Shown here piece after piece: positions 26,048 through 35,007 of a DNA stretch of 64,000 bases (positions are counted from its first letter, which is position 1; each line of letters opens with the position of its first letter). The notes below the pieces were generated by a model. The model ran no database searches and was not told where the DNA came from. It worked only from the letters and a program-made list of their open reading frames with translations. Position numbers and translations under genes: made by a program. This DNA is from Streptomyces sp. DvalAA-43 (GTDB lineage Bacteria > Actinomycetota > Actinomycetes > Streptomycetales > Streptomycetaceae): contig NZ_FMBW01000044.1 of the NCBI RefSeq assembly GCF_900091725.1, forward strand, positions 1 through 64,000. Reading direction: 5' to 3'.

Positions 26048-27076
26048 TCAGCCGTTCAGCTCCGCCGCGACCAGCTCCGCGATCTGCACCGCGTTCAGCG
26101 CCGCGCCCTTGCGCAGGTTGTCGCCGGAGACGAAGAGCGCGAGGCCGTTCTCCACGGTCTCGTCGGCCCGGATCCGGCCGACGAACGAGACGTCCTCGCC
26201 CGCCGCCTGGAGCGGCGTGGGGATCTCGGAGATCTCGACGCCGGGCGCGTCCTTCAGCAGCTCGTAAGCGCGCTCGACGCCGAGCGGGCGGGCGAAACGG
26301 GCGTTGATCTGGAGCGAGTGACCGGTGAAGACCGGCACCCGGACGCAGGTGCCGGACACCTTCAGCTCCGGGATCTCCAGGATCTTGCGGGACTCGTTGC
26401 GGAGCTTCTGCTCCTCGTCGGTCTCGAAGGAGCCGTCGTCCACGATCGAACCGGCCAGCGGCAGCACGTTGAAGGCGATCGGACGCTTGTAGACGCCCGG
26501 CTCGGGGAACTCGACGGCCCCGCCGTCGTGGGTGAGCTTGTCGGCGTCGGCGACGACCTTGGACGCCTGGCCGTGCAGCTCGGCGACACCGGCCAGTCCG
26601 GAGCCGGACACCGCCTGGTAGCTGGCGACGACCAGGGCTTCGAGCCCGGCCTCGTCGTGCAGCGGGCGCAGCACGGGCATGGCGGCCATCGTGGTGCAGT
26701 TCGGGTTGGCGATGATGCCCTTGGGCCGGTCGGCGATCGCGTGCGGGTTGACCTCGGAGACGACGAGCGGGACCTCGGGGTCCCTGCGCCAGGCGGAGGA
26801 GTTGTCGATCACGACGGCGCCCTGCGAGGCGACCTTCTCGGCGAGCGCCTTCGACGTCGCGCCACCGGCCGAGAACAGCACGATGTCCAGCCCGGTGTAG
26901 TCGGCCGTCGAGGCGTCCTCGACGGTGATCTCCCGGCCCTGCCACTCGATCGTCGAGCCCGCGGAGCGCGCGGAGGCGAACAGCCGCAGCTCGTCGGCCG
27001 GGAACTTCCGCTCGGCCAGGATGCTGCGCATGACTGTGCCGACCTGACCGGTGGCGCCGACGATTCCGACCTTCAC
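26048..27076 (-). CDS. asd: Aspartate-semialdehyde dehydrogenase
   Basis: 342-residue NADPH-dependent enzyme converting aspartyl phosphate to aspartate semialdehyde for lysine, threonine, methionine and diaminopimelate synthesis. Seen: VGIVGATGQVGTVMRSIL (NADP loop, about 3-20), FSAGGATSK (about 70), the catalytic Cys in ANPNCTTMAAMPVL (about 128), SYQAVSGSGLAGVAEL (about 155), and VFTGHSLQINARFA with the active-site His and Arg (about 245). GTG 27076 was chosen for its AAGGAGTCCCT upstream; the longer frame adds about 39 residues with no family match. No lysC gene adjoins it; Streptomyces often carry a second asd next to ask. Confidence 0.95.
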   Translation of the reverse strand: MKVGIVGATGQVGTVMRSILAERKFPADELRLFASARSAGSTIEWQGREITVEDASTADYTGLDIVLFSAGGATSKALAEKVASQGAVVIDNSSAWRRDPEVPLVVSEVNPHAIADRPKGIIANPNCTTMAAMPVLRPLHDEAGLEALVVASYQAVSGSGLAGVAELHGQASKVVADADKLTHDGGAVEFPEPGVYKRPIAFNVLPLAGSIVDDGSFETDEEQKLRNESRKILEIPELKVSGTCVRVPVFTGHSLQINARFARPLGVERAYELLKDAPGVEISEIPTPLQAAGEDVSFVGRIRADETVENGLALFVSGDNLRKGAALNAVQIAELVAAELNG

Positions 27077-27195
27077 AGGGACTCCTTCGAACAGTACGAA
27101 CTGAGACGGTTGCCGCTCCATGATGCGTATGTCCACGGCTTTCTTGTCCAATCCATTGTCCGCGGTACGGACAGTGCCCGCCCGGCCGGACACAT

Positions 27196-27237
27196 GGCGG
27201 TGGGGCGGGAGCTCCGTCGAGCGCCCGCCCCACCGCC
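27196..27237 (-). terminator. Terminator of the S8 protease gene
   Basis: Perfect 14-bp inverted repeat GGCGGTGGGGCGGG/CCCGCCCCACCGCC with a 14-bp loop, 31 bp past the protease stop and upstream of asd. Confidence 0.85.
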
Positions 27238-27267
27238 GTACCTGTCGTACGGATCACATGGTGGCCG

Positions 27268-30200
27268 TTACGGCGTGACCTTCTCGATCACGACGCTGCC
27301 GGTGCCCGCGGCGGTGCCGCGGCCGTTCACCAGGTGCACCTCGCCGAAGAACTGCCGGCCCTCGGGGGCCGCCCCGGCGACCGAGACCGCGGCGGTGATC
27401 TGGGCGGAGGCGCCGTTGGCCAGGTTCACGGCCTTCGACTCGTCGACCTTGATCGTGCCGAGCGACGGTGCGTAGTACACGTCGCGGTAGTCGTACGTGG
27501 TGGTCCCGGCCGGGACGTCGTAGCCGTCGATCACGACGGTGTACGTACCGGCGGCGGGCTTCGCCAGGCTGACCGACTCCTCGGAACCGGCCGTGGTGGA
27601 CTTGCCCACCTCGGCGTCGCCCCGGTAGACGTACAGGTCCAGGTCGGCGTTGGCGTCCGACGTACCGCCGATCGCGACGTCCAGCTTCTCGACGCCCTCA
27701 CCGATGGTGACCGTGTACTGCTGCTCGTCGCCCGTCTTGATCGACGGCTTGTCGACCTTGGCCGAGCCCAGCGAGCCGCCCTTGAGCGAGCCGGCCAGGT
27801 CACCGGCGTTGTTGGTGGCCTTCCAGGTCACCGACGCGGGGGTGCCGATCTTCGCCTCGGCGATGGTCTGCACCGCCGGGTCGAAGGTGGCGCCGAGCAG
27901 CGAGACATCCAGCTTGTACGGGTTGTCCAGCAGCGGCGACGTACGGCGTGCCTCGACCTCGATCTCCCAGACGCCCGGCTGCGGGTCCTTGTAGGAGCGC
28001 ACGTCGGGGCGGCAGGTGTTGGTCGGGTTCTCGTAGTTCGGGTAGCAGAAGATCGTGGAGCTGTCCTCCATCTGCACCCCGTACGGGTGGATCGAGATGA
28101 AGCGGGTCTGGCTGCCCGAGCGCAGCGCGCTCATCGCGACCTCAAGGGTCTTGGCGCCCTCCGGGACGGTCAGGAAGTACGACTTGCTGCTGTTGCGCTG
28201 CACCGAGTCGGACGCCTTGAACGCGTAGGCGGGCTTCACCAGCTTCGTGGAGACGACGACCGTGGTGAGGATCTGCTGGTCCACACCGGAGGTCTTGCTG
28301 TCGTCCACCTTCAGGATCGCGCTGTGCACACCCGCGCTGCCCGGCTTCGCCTGGACCTTGACGGTCACGGGCTTGTCCAGCGGCAGGGCGACGGTGGCCG
28401 GGCCGACCAGCTTGAAGGTGCCGTCGTTGTTCTTCCACGACAGCTTGTGCTTGACGGCCTTGTCCGGGCCCGTGGTGCGGGTGACCGTGACGTCGTACGT
28501 CTTCGTCTGGCCGGCCTTGAGACCGCCCTCGCGGTCGTACAGGCCGGTGCCGAAGCCGGGGGTCTTCAGCGCGAAGTCGATCGCGGTGTCGACCGGGGCC
28601 TTCACCGAGTACTCGTGCGCCGGGGCGCCCTGCTTCTCGATCTGCTTCCAGGCGCCGACGATGTCGATCAGACCGGAGCCCTGGGCGTGCGCGGGCACGT
28701 CCTTGATGTGGGTGGCGGTGCTGGTCAGTGCGGTGCGCAGATCGGCGGGCGGCAGCTCGATGTGCTTCTGCTTCGCGGCCGACAGCAGCAGCGCGGTCGC
28801 GCCCGCGGCCTGCGGAGAGGCCATCGAGGTGCCCTGGAGCATGGAGTAGCCGGCCGGCAGGTCGTAGCCGGACTCCTTGACCGGGCCGCCCGGCAGCCAG
28901 GTCTGGGTGGTGTTGATGGCCGCACCCGGGGCCGTCAGGATCGGCGCGAAGCCGCCGTCCTCACGCGGACCGCGCGAGGAGAAGGGCAGCATGTCGTACT
29001 TCTTGGTGACGTTCGAGCCGTAGTTGGCGGCCCAGGTCTCCTTGGAGATCGACGCGCCGACGGAGATGACGTGGTCGGCGAGGCCGGGGTCACCGATGGT
29101 GTTGACACCCGGGCCGTCGTTGCCGGCCGAGATGACCAGCTGGACGCCGTAGATGTCGATGAGCCGCTTGTAGAGCTCGGAACGGGCGTTGTTGCCGTCG
29201 TTCAGCGGCGGCAGGCCGCCGATCGACATGTTGACGACATCGACGCCGCGGTTCACGACGAGGTCGATCATGCCCTCGGTGAGCGCGATGTTGGTGCAGC
29301 CGCCGTCCCAGGTGCAGGCACGCGAGGAGACGATCTTGGCGCCGGGCGCGGCGCCGTTCATCTTGCCGCCGAACAGGCCGTTCGCGGCGGTGATGCCCGC
29401 GACGTGGGTGCCGTGCTCGCTCTCGATGACGCCGATGTTGACGTAGTCGGAGGTGTCACCGGCGGCGTTGTAGACGACGTTCTTGCGCGACTCGACGGTG
29501 AACGGGATGCGCTCGGCGACGTCGGTCCGCGGGTCGTCCTTGCCGAAGTAGGAGACCTGGTGCTTCTCCTTGTACGGCTTCAGGGCGGTGTCGTTGGTGA
29601 AGTCGGCGTCGTCGTTCAGGTCGACGCGGACGGCTCCGGTGACCGGGTCGTAGAGCACGGCCCACACATCGGTGGTGTCGCCGTCCCGGTTCAGGTCGCC
29701 CTTCATGTCGCCGCCCTTGGTGGCGGCCTCGGCGAACAGCTTGATCCGGTAGTCGCCCTTGGGCGCCTTGTACGTTCGGCCCTTGTACGTGAACGTCGGG
29801 CCGGTCACGGCGTCCGTCATCCGCAGCCAGGTGCCGTCGCCGTCACTGACCGGGTCGGTCGCGGTCACCCAGTCGACGATCTTGCGGGCGCCGGTGGAGG
29901 TCTTCTGCAGCGCCGGGTGGCCGAGGTCGACACCCGAGTCGAGGATGCCGATGGTCACCCCGCGGCCGTCGGCCTTCGGGTGCTGCTGGACGAAGTCGAC
30001 CGCGCCCGTCTCGAAGGACGGGTTGTACGGGTTCTTCGCCGGGGTCTTCTTGCCGGGCGCCGGGTAGGAGCCGGTCGACCTGGCCTTGGTCTTGGCACCG
30101 GCCGCCCGGTCGGCGGCGGGCGTCGGGTCGTCCAGCTTGATCTCCTGCTTGAGATCGATGCCGTGGACGGACGACAGCCTGGAGGCCGCCTTGATGGTCG

Positions 30201-30573
30201 CCTCGGCGGTCGCGGTGGGCACGGTGGCCCGTACGTAGCCGAGCTTGTCGTACGCACGTCCCAGCACCGAGCCCTTGACGGCGCTCAGCTGCTTGGTGAC
30301 CTGCGCGGTCGCACCGGGAGCGGTGGCGACCATCATCGTGATGTTCTTCTCGCCCTCGGCCTGGGCCTTGGCCAGAAGCTGCTCGTCGTTGGTGCCGAGC
30401 TTGTCGGCCGTGGCGTCCTTGGCGGTGGACTTGACCGGAGCCGGGGCAGGAGTGTCGTCGGCGAAGACGGGGGCGGCGCCGGTGGCGGCCAGCGCGGCCA
30501 CCAGGCCGGCGGCAGCCGCGACCCGGGCCGCGCGTCTCGCCCCGGGTATGGAACTGGAGGACTCGGTGGTCAT
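27268..30573 (-). CDS. Secreted subtilisin-family (S8) serine protease
   Basis: 1101-residue secreted protease. A Sec signal (about 10-40, ending APVFADD) is followed by a propeptide-like region with a Lys/Ala-rich stretch, and the S8 catalytic domain: Asp in GVTIGILDSGVDLGH (about 211), His in SEHGTHVAGI (about 387), the oxyanion-type Asn in ISAGNDGPGVN, and Ser in QGTSMASPQAAG (about 582). The large gap between Asp and His holds an insertion with Asp-rich, possibly calcium-binding, sequence (GDLNRDGDTTDVWAV). The C-terminal 450 residues look like beta-rich pre-peptidase-type domains. ATG 30573 (MTTESSSS) is used; ATG 30579 two codons earlier is an alternative with AGGGA nearby. It lies between the two pepN paralogues. 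Confidence 0.93.
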   Translation of the reverse strand: MTTESSSSIPGARRAARVAAAAGLVAALAATGAAPVFADDTPAPAPVKSTAKDATADKLGTNDEQLLAKAQAEGEKNITMMVATAPGATAQVTKQLSAVKGSVLGRAYDKLGYVRATVPTATAEATIKAASRLSSVHGIDLKQEIKLDDPTPAADRAAGAKTKARSTGSYPAPGKKTPAKNPYNPSFETGAVDFVQQHPKADGRGVTIGILDSGVDLGHPALQKTSTGARKIVDWVTATDPVSDGDGTWLRMTDAVTGPTFTYKGRTYKAPKGDYRIKLFAEAATKGGDMKGDLNRDGDTTDVWAVLYDPVTGAVRVDLNDDADFTNDTALKPYKEKHQVSYFGKDDPRTDVAERIPFTVESRKNVVYNAAGDTSDYVNIGVIESEHGTHVAGITAANGLFGGKMNGAAPGAKIVSSRACTWDGGCTNIALTEGMIDLVVNRGVDVVNMSIGGLPPLNDGNNARSELYKRLIDIYGVQLVISAGNDGPGVNTIGDPGLADHVISVGASISKETWAANYGSNVTKKYDMLPFSSRGPREDGGFAPILTAPGAAINTTQTWLPGGPVKESGYDLPAGYSMLQGTSMASPQAAGATALLLSAAKQKHIELPPADLRTALTSTATHIKDVPAHAQGSGLIDIVGAWKQIEKQGAPAHEYSVKAPVDTAIDFALKTPGFGTGLYDREGGLKAGQTKTYDVTVTRTTGPDKAVKHKLSWKNNDGTFKLVGPATVALPLDKPVTVKVQAKPGSAGVHSAILKVDDSKTSGVDQQILTTVVVSTKLVKPAYAFKASDSVQRNSSKSYFLTVPEGAKTLEVAMSALRSGSQTRFISIHPYGVQMEDSSTIFCYPNYENPTNTCRPDVRSYKDPQPGVWEIEVEARRTSPLLDNPYKLDVSLLGATFDPAVQTIAEAKIGTPASVTWKATNNAGDLAGSLKGGSLGSAKVDKPSIKTGDEQQYTVTIGEGVEKLDVAIGGTSDANADLDLYVYRGDAEVGKSTTAGSEESVSLAKPAAGTYTVVIDGYDVPAGTTTYDYRDVYYAPSLGTIKVDESKAVNLANGASAQITAAVSVAGAAPEGRQFFGEVHLVNGRGTAAGTGSVVIEKVTP

Positions 30574-30739
30574 CAGCATCCCTGGATATGAAAGAGAGAG
30601 TCCGGAATTCGGTACCGGATGACCGCTCACCCTTTCGTAAATGACAGGGGTTTGTGGAGAGTTGAAGGGGACTGGATGTGGACATGGCGGACTTCCGCCA
30701 CCGGGGGCGATGTGCCACCGGGGATGAAGCGGAGGATAA

Positions 30740-30848
30740 GTGACGCCCGTGACGTTCATGACGCCCGTGATATCCGTGATGTCCGTGACGTTCATGGCGC
30801 CCGTGAGGCCCGTGAGTCCCACGGGCATCCGTGAGGTCCATGACGTCC
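30740..30848 (+). repeat. 9-bp tandem repeat array upstream of the protease gene
   Basis: About twelve consecutive 9-bp units close to RTGASGYCC (for example GTGACGTTC, ATGACGCCC, GTGATGTCC, GTGAGGCCC), with one irregular unit near 30821. It lies in the 294-bp gap between the protease start and the stop of the next gene. The rest of that gap shows nothing clear. The period of three codons leaves several frames open, but no Shine-Dalgarno-supported gene. Confidence 0.8.
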
Positions 30849-30867
30849 GTGGCCGGATCCGTCGCTC

Positions 30868-31950
30868 TCAGCGGGGCAGGACCGTCACATACGCCGCCGG
30901 TTCGCGGTCGGCCGCCGCCATCAGCGCCGTACGCACCACGACCGCCTGCTGCTCGCTCGCGTCGCGGAGCCCCCTCGGCGCGAGGCGGACGACGGTGACA
31001 CCGAGCCGCTCCAGATGCTCCCGCTCCGCGGCGTACCCGGGCCGCCCGGCCTCGTGCTCCTCCCGGCGCCCGCCGCCGTCGGGCCCGCCGTGCAGCGGCG
31101 CCCTGGCGTCGAGCTCCACGGCCACCGCCTGCTCGGGCCAGTAGGCGTCCACGCCGCCGAGGCAGGGACCGCCGGGCAGCCTCAGATCCACGTTCCACAG
31201 CGGCTCCGGCAGGCCGTACGTCCGCACCATGTCGTACAGCCGGCCCTCCGCCACCGCCCGCCCCTCGGCGAGGAACGAATCGACGGCCCGCACCACCTGT
31301 GGCAGGCCCAGCAGCTTGGCGCGGCTCAACTCGCGTACGACGGTGGCCGGTTCGCAGTACCCGCCGCGCACCGCCTCGATGAGCAGCCCGCGTACGGCCA
31401 GGGGGTCCGTGAGCCCGGCGACCGCGTCCGCGAGCGCCCGCTCCACGGGGGCCACCGGCAGGCCGTCCACCTGCTCGGCGCGGGGCGTTCCGGGGGAGCG
31501 CACCAGCCGGACGTACCCGACCGAGCGCAGTCGCCGGGTGCGCGGCACCAGTACGTCGATGCCGGCCGCCGACGTGGGCGGCGCGGCGGCGAACCCGTAC
31601 AGGGCGAGCGCGGAGAGCCCGGTGATCATGGCCTCGCCGTACCCGGACTCCGGGCCGGTCTCCCGTTCCGGCTGGGCCGGCACGCCCCGGCGGCCGGAGG
31701 CCGGTGCCCGGCCGGCGTACAGCAGGGCGGAGCGCAGCCGCTCCTCACCGGTCGGCGGCTCCGGGTGCAGGACGTACACACCGGGCAGCGGCTGCTGCCA
31801 CGGCCCCCCGGCCCGGCAGTGCGCGGCGGCCGCCGCGGCGGACACGCCCCGCGCCCTCAACTGTGCGGTGGACAGCACGCGTTGACGGATGTCGCCGGTG
31901 AGACGGGGGTGGCAGGGGGAGGGCGGGGAGAGCGGGGTGTTCTGGGTCAT
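30868..31950 (-). CDS. AbiEi/DUF559-like protein
   Basis: 360-residue protein of a large actinobacterial family annotated as AbiEi-type antitoxin-like or DUF559 proteins. The N-terminal part looks like a DNA-binding wing (LSTAQLRARGVSAAAAAAHCRAGGPWQQPLPGVYVLH, about 25-65). The C-terminal part resembles a Vsr/DUF559 nuclease fold: VDAYWPEQAVAVELDA (Asp and Glu-x-Asp, about 255-270) then YAAEREHLERLGVTVVRL (about 305). No partner toxin gene adjoins it. The tail has been reported in many genomes without a function. A role in DNA metabolism or defence is possible but unproven. Confidence 0.75.
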   Translation of the reverse strand: MTQNTPLSPPSPCHPRLTGDIRQRVLSTAQLRARGVSAAAAAAHCRAGGPWQQPLPGVYVLHPEPPTGEERLRSALLYAGRAPASGRRGVPAQPERETGPESGYGEAMITGLSALALYGFAAAPPTSAAGIDVLVPRTRRLRSVGYVRLVRSPGTPRAEQVDGLPVAPVERALADAVAGLTDPLAVRGLLIEAVRGGYCEPATVVRELSRAKLLGLPQVVRAVDSFLAEGRAVAEGRLYDMVRTYGLPEPLWNVDLRLPGGPCLGGVDAYWPEQAVAVELDARAPLHGGPDGGGRREEHEAGRPGYAAEREHLERLGVTVVRLAPRGLRDASEQQAVVVRTALMAAADREPAAYVTVLPR

Positions 31951-32254
31951 GTTCCGGGGTATCCCGCATGCCGTCGCGGAGCTAACCCTTGTTACACGCT
32001 CGTCGACAATTCAGGACAACGCCGTCCTAAAGTACGCACGTTCGACGACCGAAAAGGCCCGTCTCCGCCACCTTCCGCCAAGGCCGAACGAGCCGGGGCG
32101 GCGTGGGGGCGGGAACGGCGCGGGGGCAGCGCAGGGACGAGGCGGGGACAGCGCGGAGGCGGTGCAGGGACGACGCGGAGGCGGCGCCGGGACCACCGGC
32201 CCCGGCCACCGCCACCGCTCCCTCCTCCGTCCCTGTCCCCGCCCCGCGCCCGTG
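31951..32254. other. Intergenic region between AbiEi-like gene and pepN copy 2
   Basis: Contains the upstream region of the AbiEi-like gene and the 3' flank of pepN copy 2. It includes a purine-rich, loosely repetitive segment (about 32100-32190, repeats around GCAGGGACGA and GCGGAGGCGG). No gene, clear promoter or strong hairpin was identified. Confidence 0.4.
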
Positions 32255-34876
32255 TCAGATCCCGGCCGCGGCCTCCGCCGCGCCCGCGCCCGCGTCGCAC
32301 GTCTGCGCCCGCAGCGCCCGCGCCAGTTCGTCCCGGGCCTCCAGCACCAGCCTGCGCAGCGCCGGCGCCGCGTCCTCGTGGGCGGTCAGCCACGCGTCCG
32401 TCGCGGCCAGCGTCGACGGGTCGTCCTGAAGGGCCGGGAACAGGCCCCGCACCACGGCCATCCCGATCTGGATCGACCGCTCGGCCCAGACCCGCTCGAT
32501 CGCCTCGAAGTACGTGTCCGTGTACGGCGCCAGCAGCTCCCGCTGCGACGACTGGGCGAAGCCCGCGATCGTCGCCTCCACCAGGGCGTTGGACAGCGCC
32601 TCCGACTCCACGACGCCCGCCCAGGCCTGCGCCTTCACCGCGGCGGAGGGCCGCGAGGCCAGGCACCGCACCTGGTGCCGCTTGCCGGACGCCGTGTCGT
32701 CGCGGGCCAGCTCGGCGTCGATCACCGACTCGTCGGCCACGCCGTGCGAGGCCAGCGGGGACAGGAACGCCCACCGCAGCTCCTGGTCGACATCGAGCCC
32801 GTCGATCCGGGCCGTGCCGTCCAGCAGCCCGGACAGCAGCTGGAAGTCCGTGTCCGCATCGGCCACCGCCGCGAAGAACCGCGCCCACGCCAGCTGGTGC
32901 TCGCCGCCCGGCTCGGCGACCCGCAGCTCCCGCAGCGCGCCCTCGGACAGTGCCCGGCCGCCCTCCTTGCGCCACTCGGGCGCCGCGTACTGCACGAGCG
33001 CGATCTGGACCCAGGTGTGCAGCATCTGCAGCACGCCGATCTCGGTCTCCCGGCCCGCGAAGTCCAGGAAGAGGGAGACGAAGTCGCGGGCCGGCATCAG
33101 CCCGTCCCGGGTCAGGCTCCACAGCGCCGACCAGCACAGCGCACGGGCGAGCGGGTCCGTGATGTCGCCGAGGTGGGCCCGCAGCGTGGCCAGCGACACC
33201 TCGTCGAAGCGGACCTTGCAGTACGTGAGGTCGTCGTCGTTGACCAGGATCAGCTCGGGCCGCTCGGCCCCCGCCAGCTCCTCGATCACCGTGCGCGGCC
33301 CCGCCACGTCCGCCTCGGCGCGCGCGTAGCGCACCAGGTCTCCGTCGGGGGTGCGCCGGTACAGGCCGACCGCGACCCGGTGCGGCCGCAGCTCCGGGTA
33401 GGACTCGGCCGCCTCCTGGAGGACCGCCAGCTCCGTGATCCGGTCCGCCGCGTCGTACGTCACGACCGGCGTCAGCGAGTTGACGCCCGCGGTCTGCAGC
33501 CACGACCGCGACCAGGCGGTCATGTCGCGCCCGGACGTCTCGGCCAGCACGGACAGCAGATCGCCCAGCTGCGTATTGCCGTAGGCGTGCTTCTTGAAGT
33601 AGCGCCGGGCGCCCTCCAGGAACGCCTCCCGTCCCGCGTACGCCACCAGCTGCTTCAGGACCGAGGCGCCCTTGGCGTAGGTGATGCCGTCGAAGTTGAG
33701 CTTGGCGTCCTCCAGGTCACGGATGTCGGCCGTGACCGGGTGTGTGGACGGCAGCTGGTCGGCGCGGTACGCCCAGGCCTTGCGGTTGTTGGCGAAGGTG
33801 ATCCAGCCGTCCTCGAACCGGGTCGACTCGACCATCGCGAAGACACCCATGAAGTCGGCGAAGGACTCCTTCAGCCACAGGTCGTCCCACCACTGCATGG
33901 TGACGAGGTCGCCGAACCACATGTGCGCCATCTCGTGCAGGATGACGTTGGCACGGCTCTCGTAGGCGGCCTGCGTCACCTTGCCGCGGAAGATGTACTC
34001 CTCGCGGAACGTGACACAGCCCGGGTTCTCCATCGCGCCGAGGTTGTACTCGGGCACGAACGCCTGGTCGTACTTGCCGAACGGGTACGGGTAGTCGAAG
34101 TTGTCGTGGAAGAAGTCCAGGCCCTGCTTGGTGATCAGGAAGAGGTCGTCCGCGTCGAAGTGCCGGGCGAGCCCCTTGCGGCACATCGCGCCGAGCGGGA
34201 TCTCCAGCGTCGTGCCGTCCTCGAACGTACGGCTGTAGGAGTCCGTCACGTAGTGGTACGGACCGGCGACGACCGCCGTGATGTACGTGGAGATCGGCTT
34301 CGTCTCGGCGAACCGCCAGACCCCGCCGTCCCGGGACTCCTCCGCCCCGTTGCTCCAGACCGTCCAGCCCTCGGGCGCCGTCACCTGGAAGCGGAAGGGG
34401 GCCTTCAGATCGGGCTGCTCGAAGTTGGTGAAGACGCGCCGCGAGTCGGCCGGCTCGTACTGCGTGTAGAGGTAGACCTCGCCGTCCTCCGGGTCGACGA
34501 AGCGGTGCATGCCCTCGCCGGTCCGGCTGTACGCGCACTGCGCGTCGACCACCAGGACGTTCTCGCCCTCCGGCAGCGCGTCCAGCGCCACCCGCGTGCC
34601 GTCGAATACGGCGGCGGGGTCGAGCGGCCGGCCGTTCAGCGTCACCGCGGTCACGGCCGGTGCCACCAGATCCGCGAAGGTCGACGCCCCCGCCCGCGCG
34701 TTGCGGAACCGGATCGTCGTCACCGAGCGGAAGGTCCGTGGACCGGCGGCGGCGTCCCCGTCCCCGTCGGGCCCACCGACGGCGGAACGAAGATCGAGTT
34801 CGACCTCGTAACCGTCGACGGTCAGCAGCTCGGCCCTTGCGCGGGCCTCGTCGCGCGACAGGTTCTCACCGGGCAC
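32255..34876 (-). CDS. pepN: Aminopeptidase N (M1 zinc metallopeptidase), copy 2
   Basis: 873-residue M1 aminopeptidase paralogous to the copy at 23320-25896. It shows GAMENPG (about 280), the zinc site HEMAH (about 314) with Glu in LKESFADFM, and the ERAP1-like C-terminal domain. The N-terminus VPGENLSRDEARARAELLTVDGYEVELDL aligns with copy 1. GTG 34876 was chosen because AAAGGAG sits 7 bp upstream; a second GTG at 34882 is possible. Relative to copy 1 there is a Gly/Asp-rich insertion near residue 45. It is divergent from the oxidoreductase gene over 131 bp. Confidence 0.93.
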   Translation of the reverse strand: MPGENLSRDEARARAELLTVDGYEVELDLRSAVGGPDGDGDAAAGPRTFRSVTTIRFRNARAGASTFADLVAPAVTAVTLNGRPLDPAAVFDGTRVALDALPEGENVLVVDAQCAYSRTGEGMHRFVDPEDGEVYLYTQYEPADSRRVFTNFEQPDLKAPFRFQVTAPEGWTVWSNGAEESRDGGVWRFAETKPISTYITAVVAGPYHYVTDSYSRTFEDGTTLEIPLGAMCRKGLARHFDADDLFLITKQGLDFFHDNFDYPYPFGKYDQAFVPEYNLGAMENPGCVTFREEYIFRGKVTQAAYESRANVILHEMAHMWFGDLVTMQWWDDLWLKESFADFMGVFAMVESTRFEDGWITFANNRKAWAYRADQLPSTHPVTADIRDLEDAKLNFDGITYAKGASVLKQLVAYAGREAFLEGARRYFKKHAYGNTQLGDLLSVLAETSGRDMTAWSRSWLQTAGVNSLTPVVTYDAADRITELAVLQEAAESYPELRPHRVAVGLYRRTPDGDLVRYARAEADVAGPRTVIEELAGAERPELILVNDDDLTYCKVRFDEVSLATLRAHLGDITDPLARALCWSALWSLTRDGLMPARDFVSLFLDFAGRETEIGVLQMLHTWVQIALVQYAAPEWRKEGGRALSEGALRELRVAEPGGEHQLAWARFFAAVADADTDFQLLSGLLDGTARIDGLDVDQELRWAFLSPLASHGVADESVIDAELARDDTASGKRHQVRCLASRPSAAVKAQAWAGVVESEALSNALVEATIAGFAQSSQRELLAPYTDTYFEAIERVWAERSIQIGMAVVRGLFPALQDDPSTLAATDAWLTAHEDAAPALRRLVLEARDELARALRAQTCDAGAGAAEAAAGI

Positions 34877-35007
34877 GGGCACACTCCTTTGTGTCACGTT
34901 CGAATAGTTTGATCCTCCCATGCCACCACTCGGCCCGGCATGCGGGAATGGCCGGGGCGCCCGGGAACGTTCTGCGCACAGATGCGAGCGCTCTTACGAG
35001 GAGAGAC

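Noticed and set aside
27334..30591. Plus-strand frame of 1085 codons opposite the S8 protease
   Set aside because: Antisense shadow of a protease with an intact catalytic triad; no Shine-Dalgarno or domain support.
30740..31144. Plus-strand ORF through the 9-bp repeat
   Set aside because: The frame is open only because the repeat is three codons long. It is antisense to the AbiEi-like gene and lacks a Shine-Dalgarno.
30868..31950. Type IV toxin-antitoxin (AbiEi/AbiEii) pair
   Set aside because: Only the AbiEi-like protein is present. No nucleotidyltransferase-type toxin gene lies next to it.
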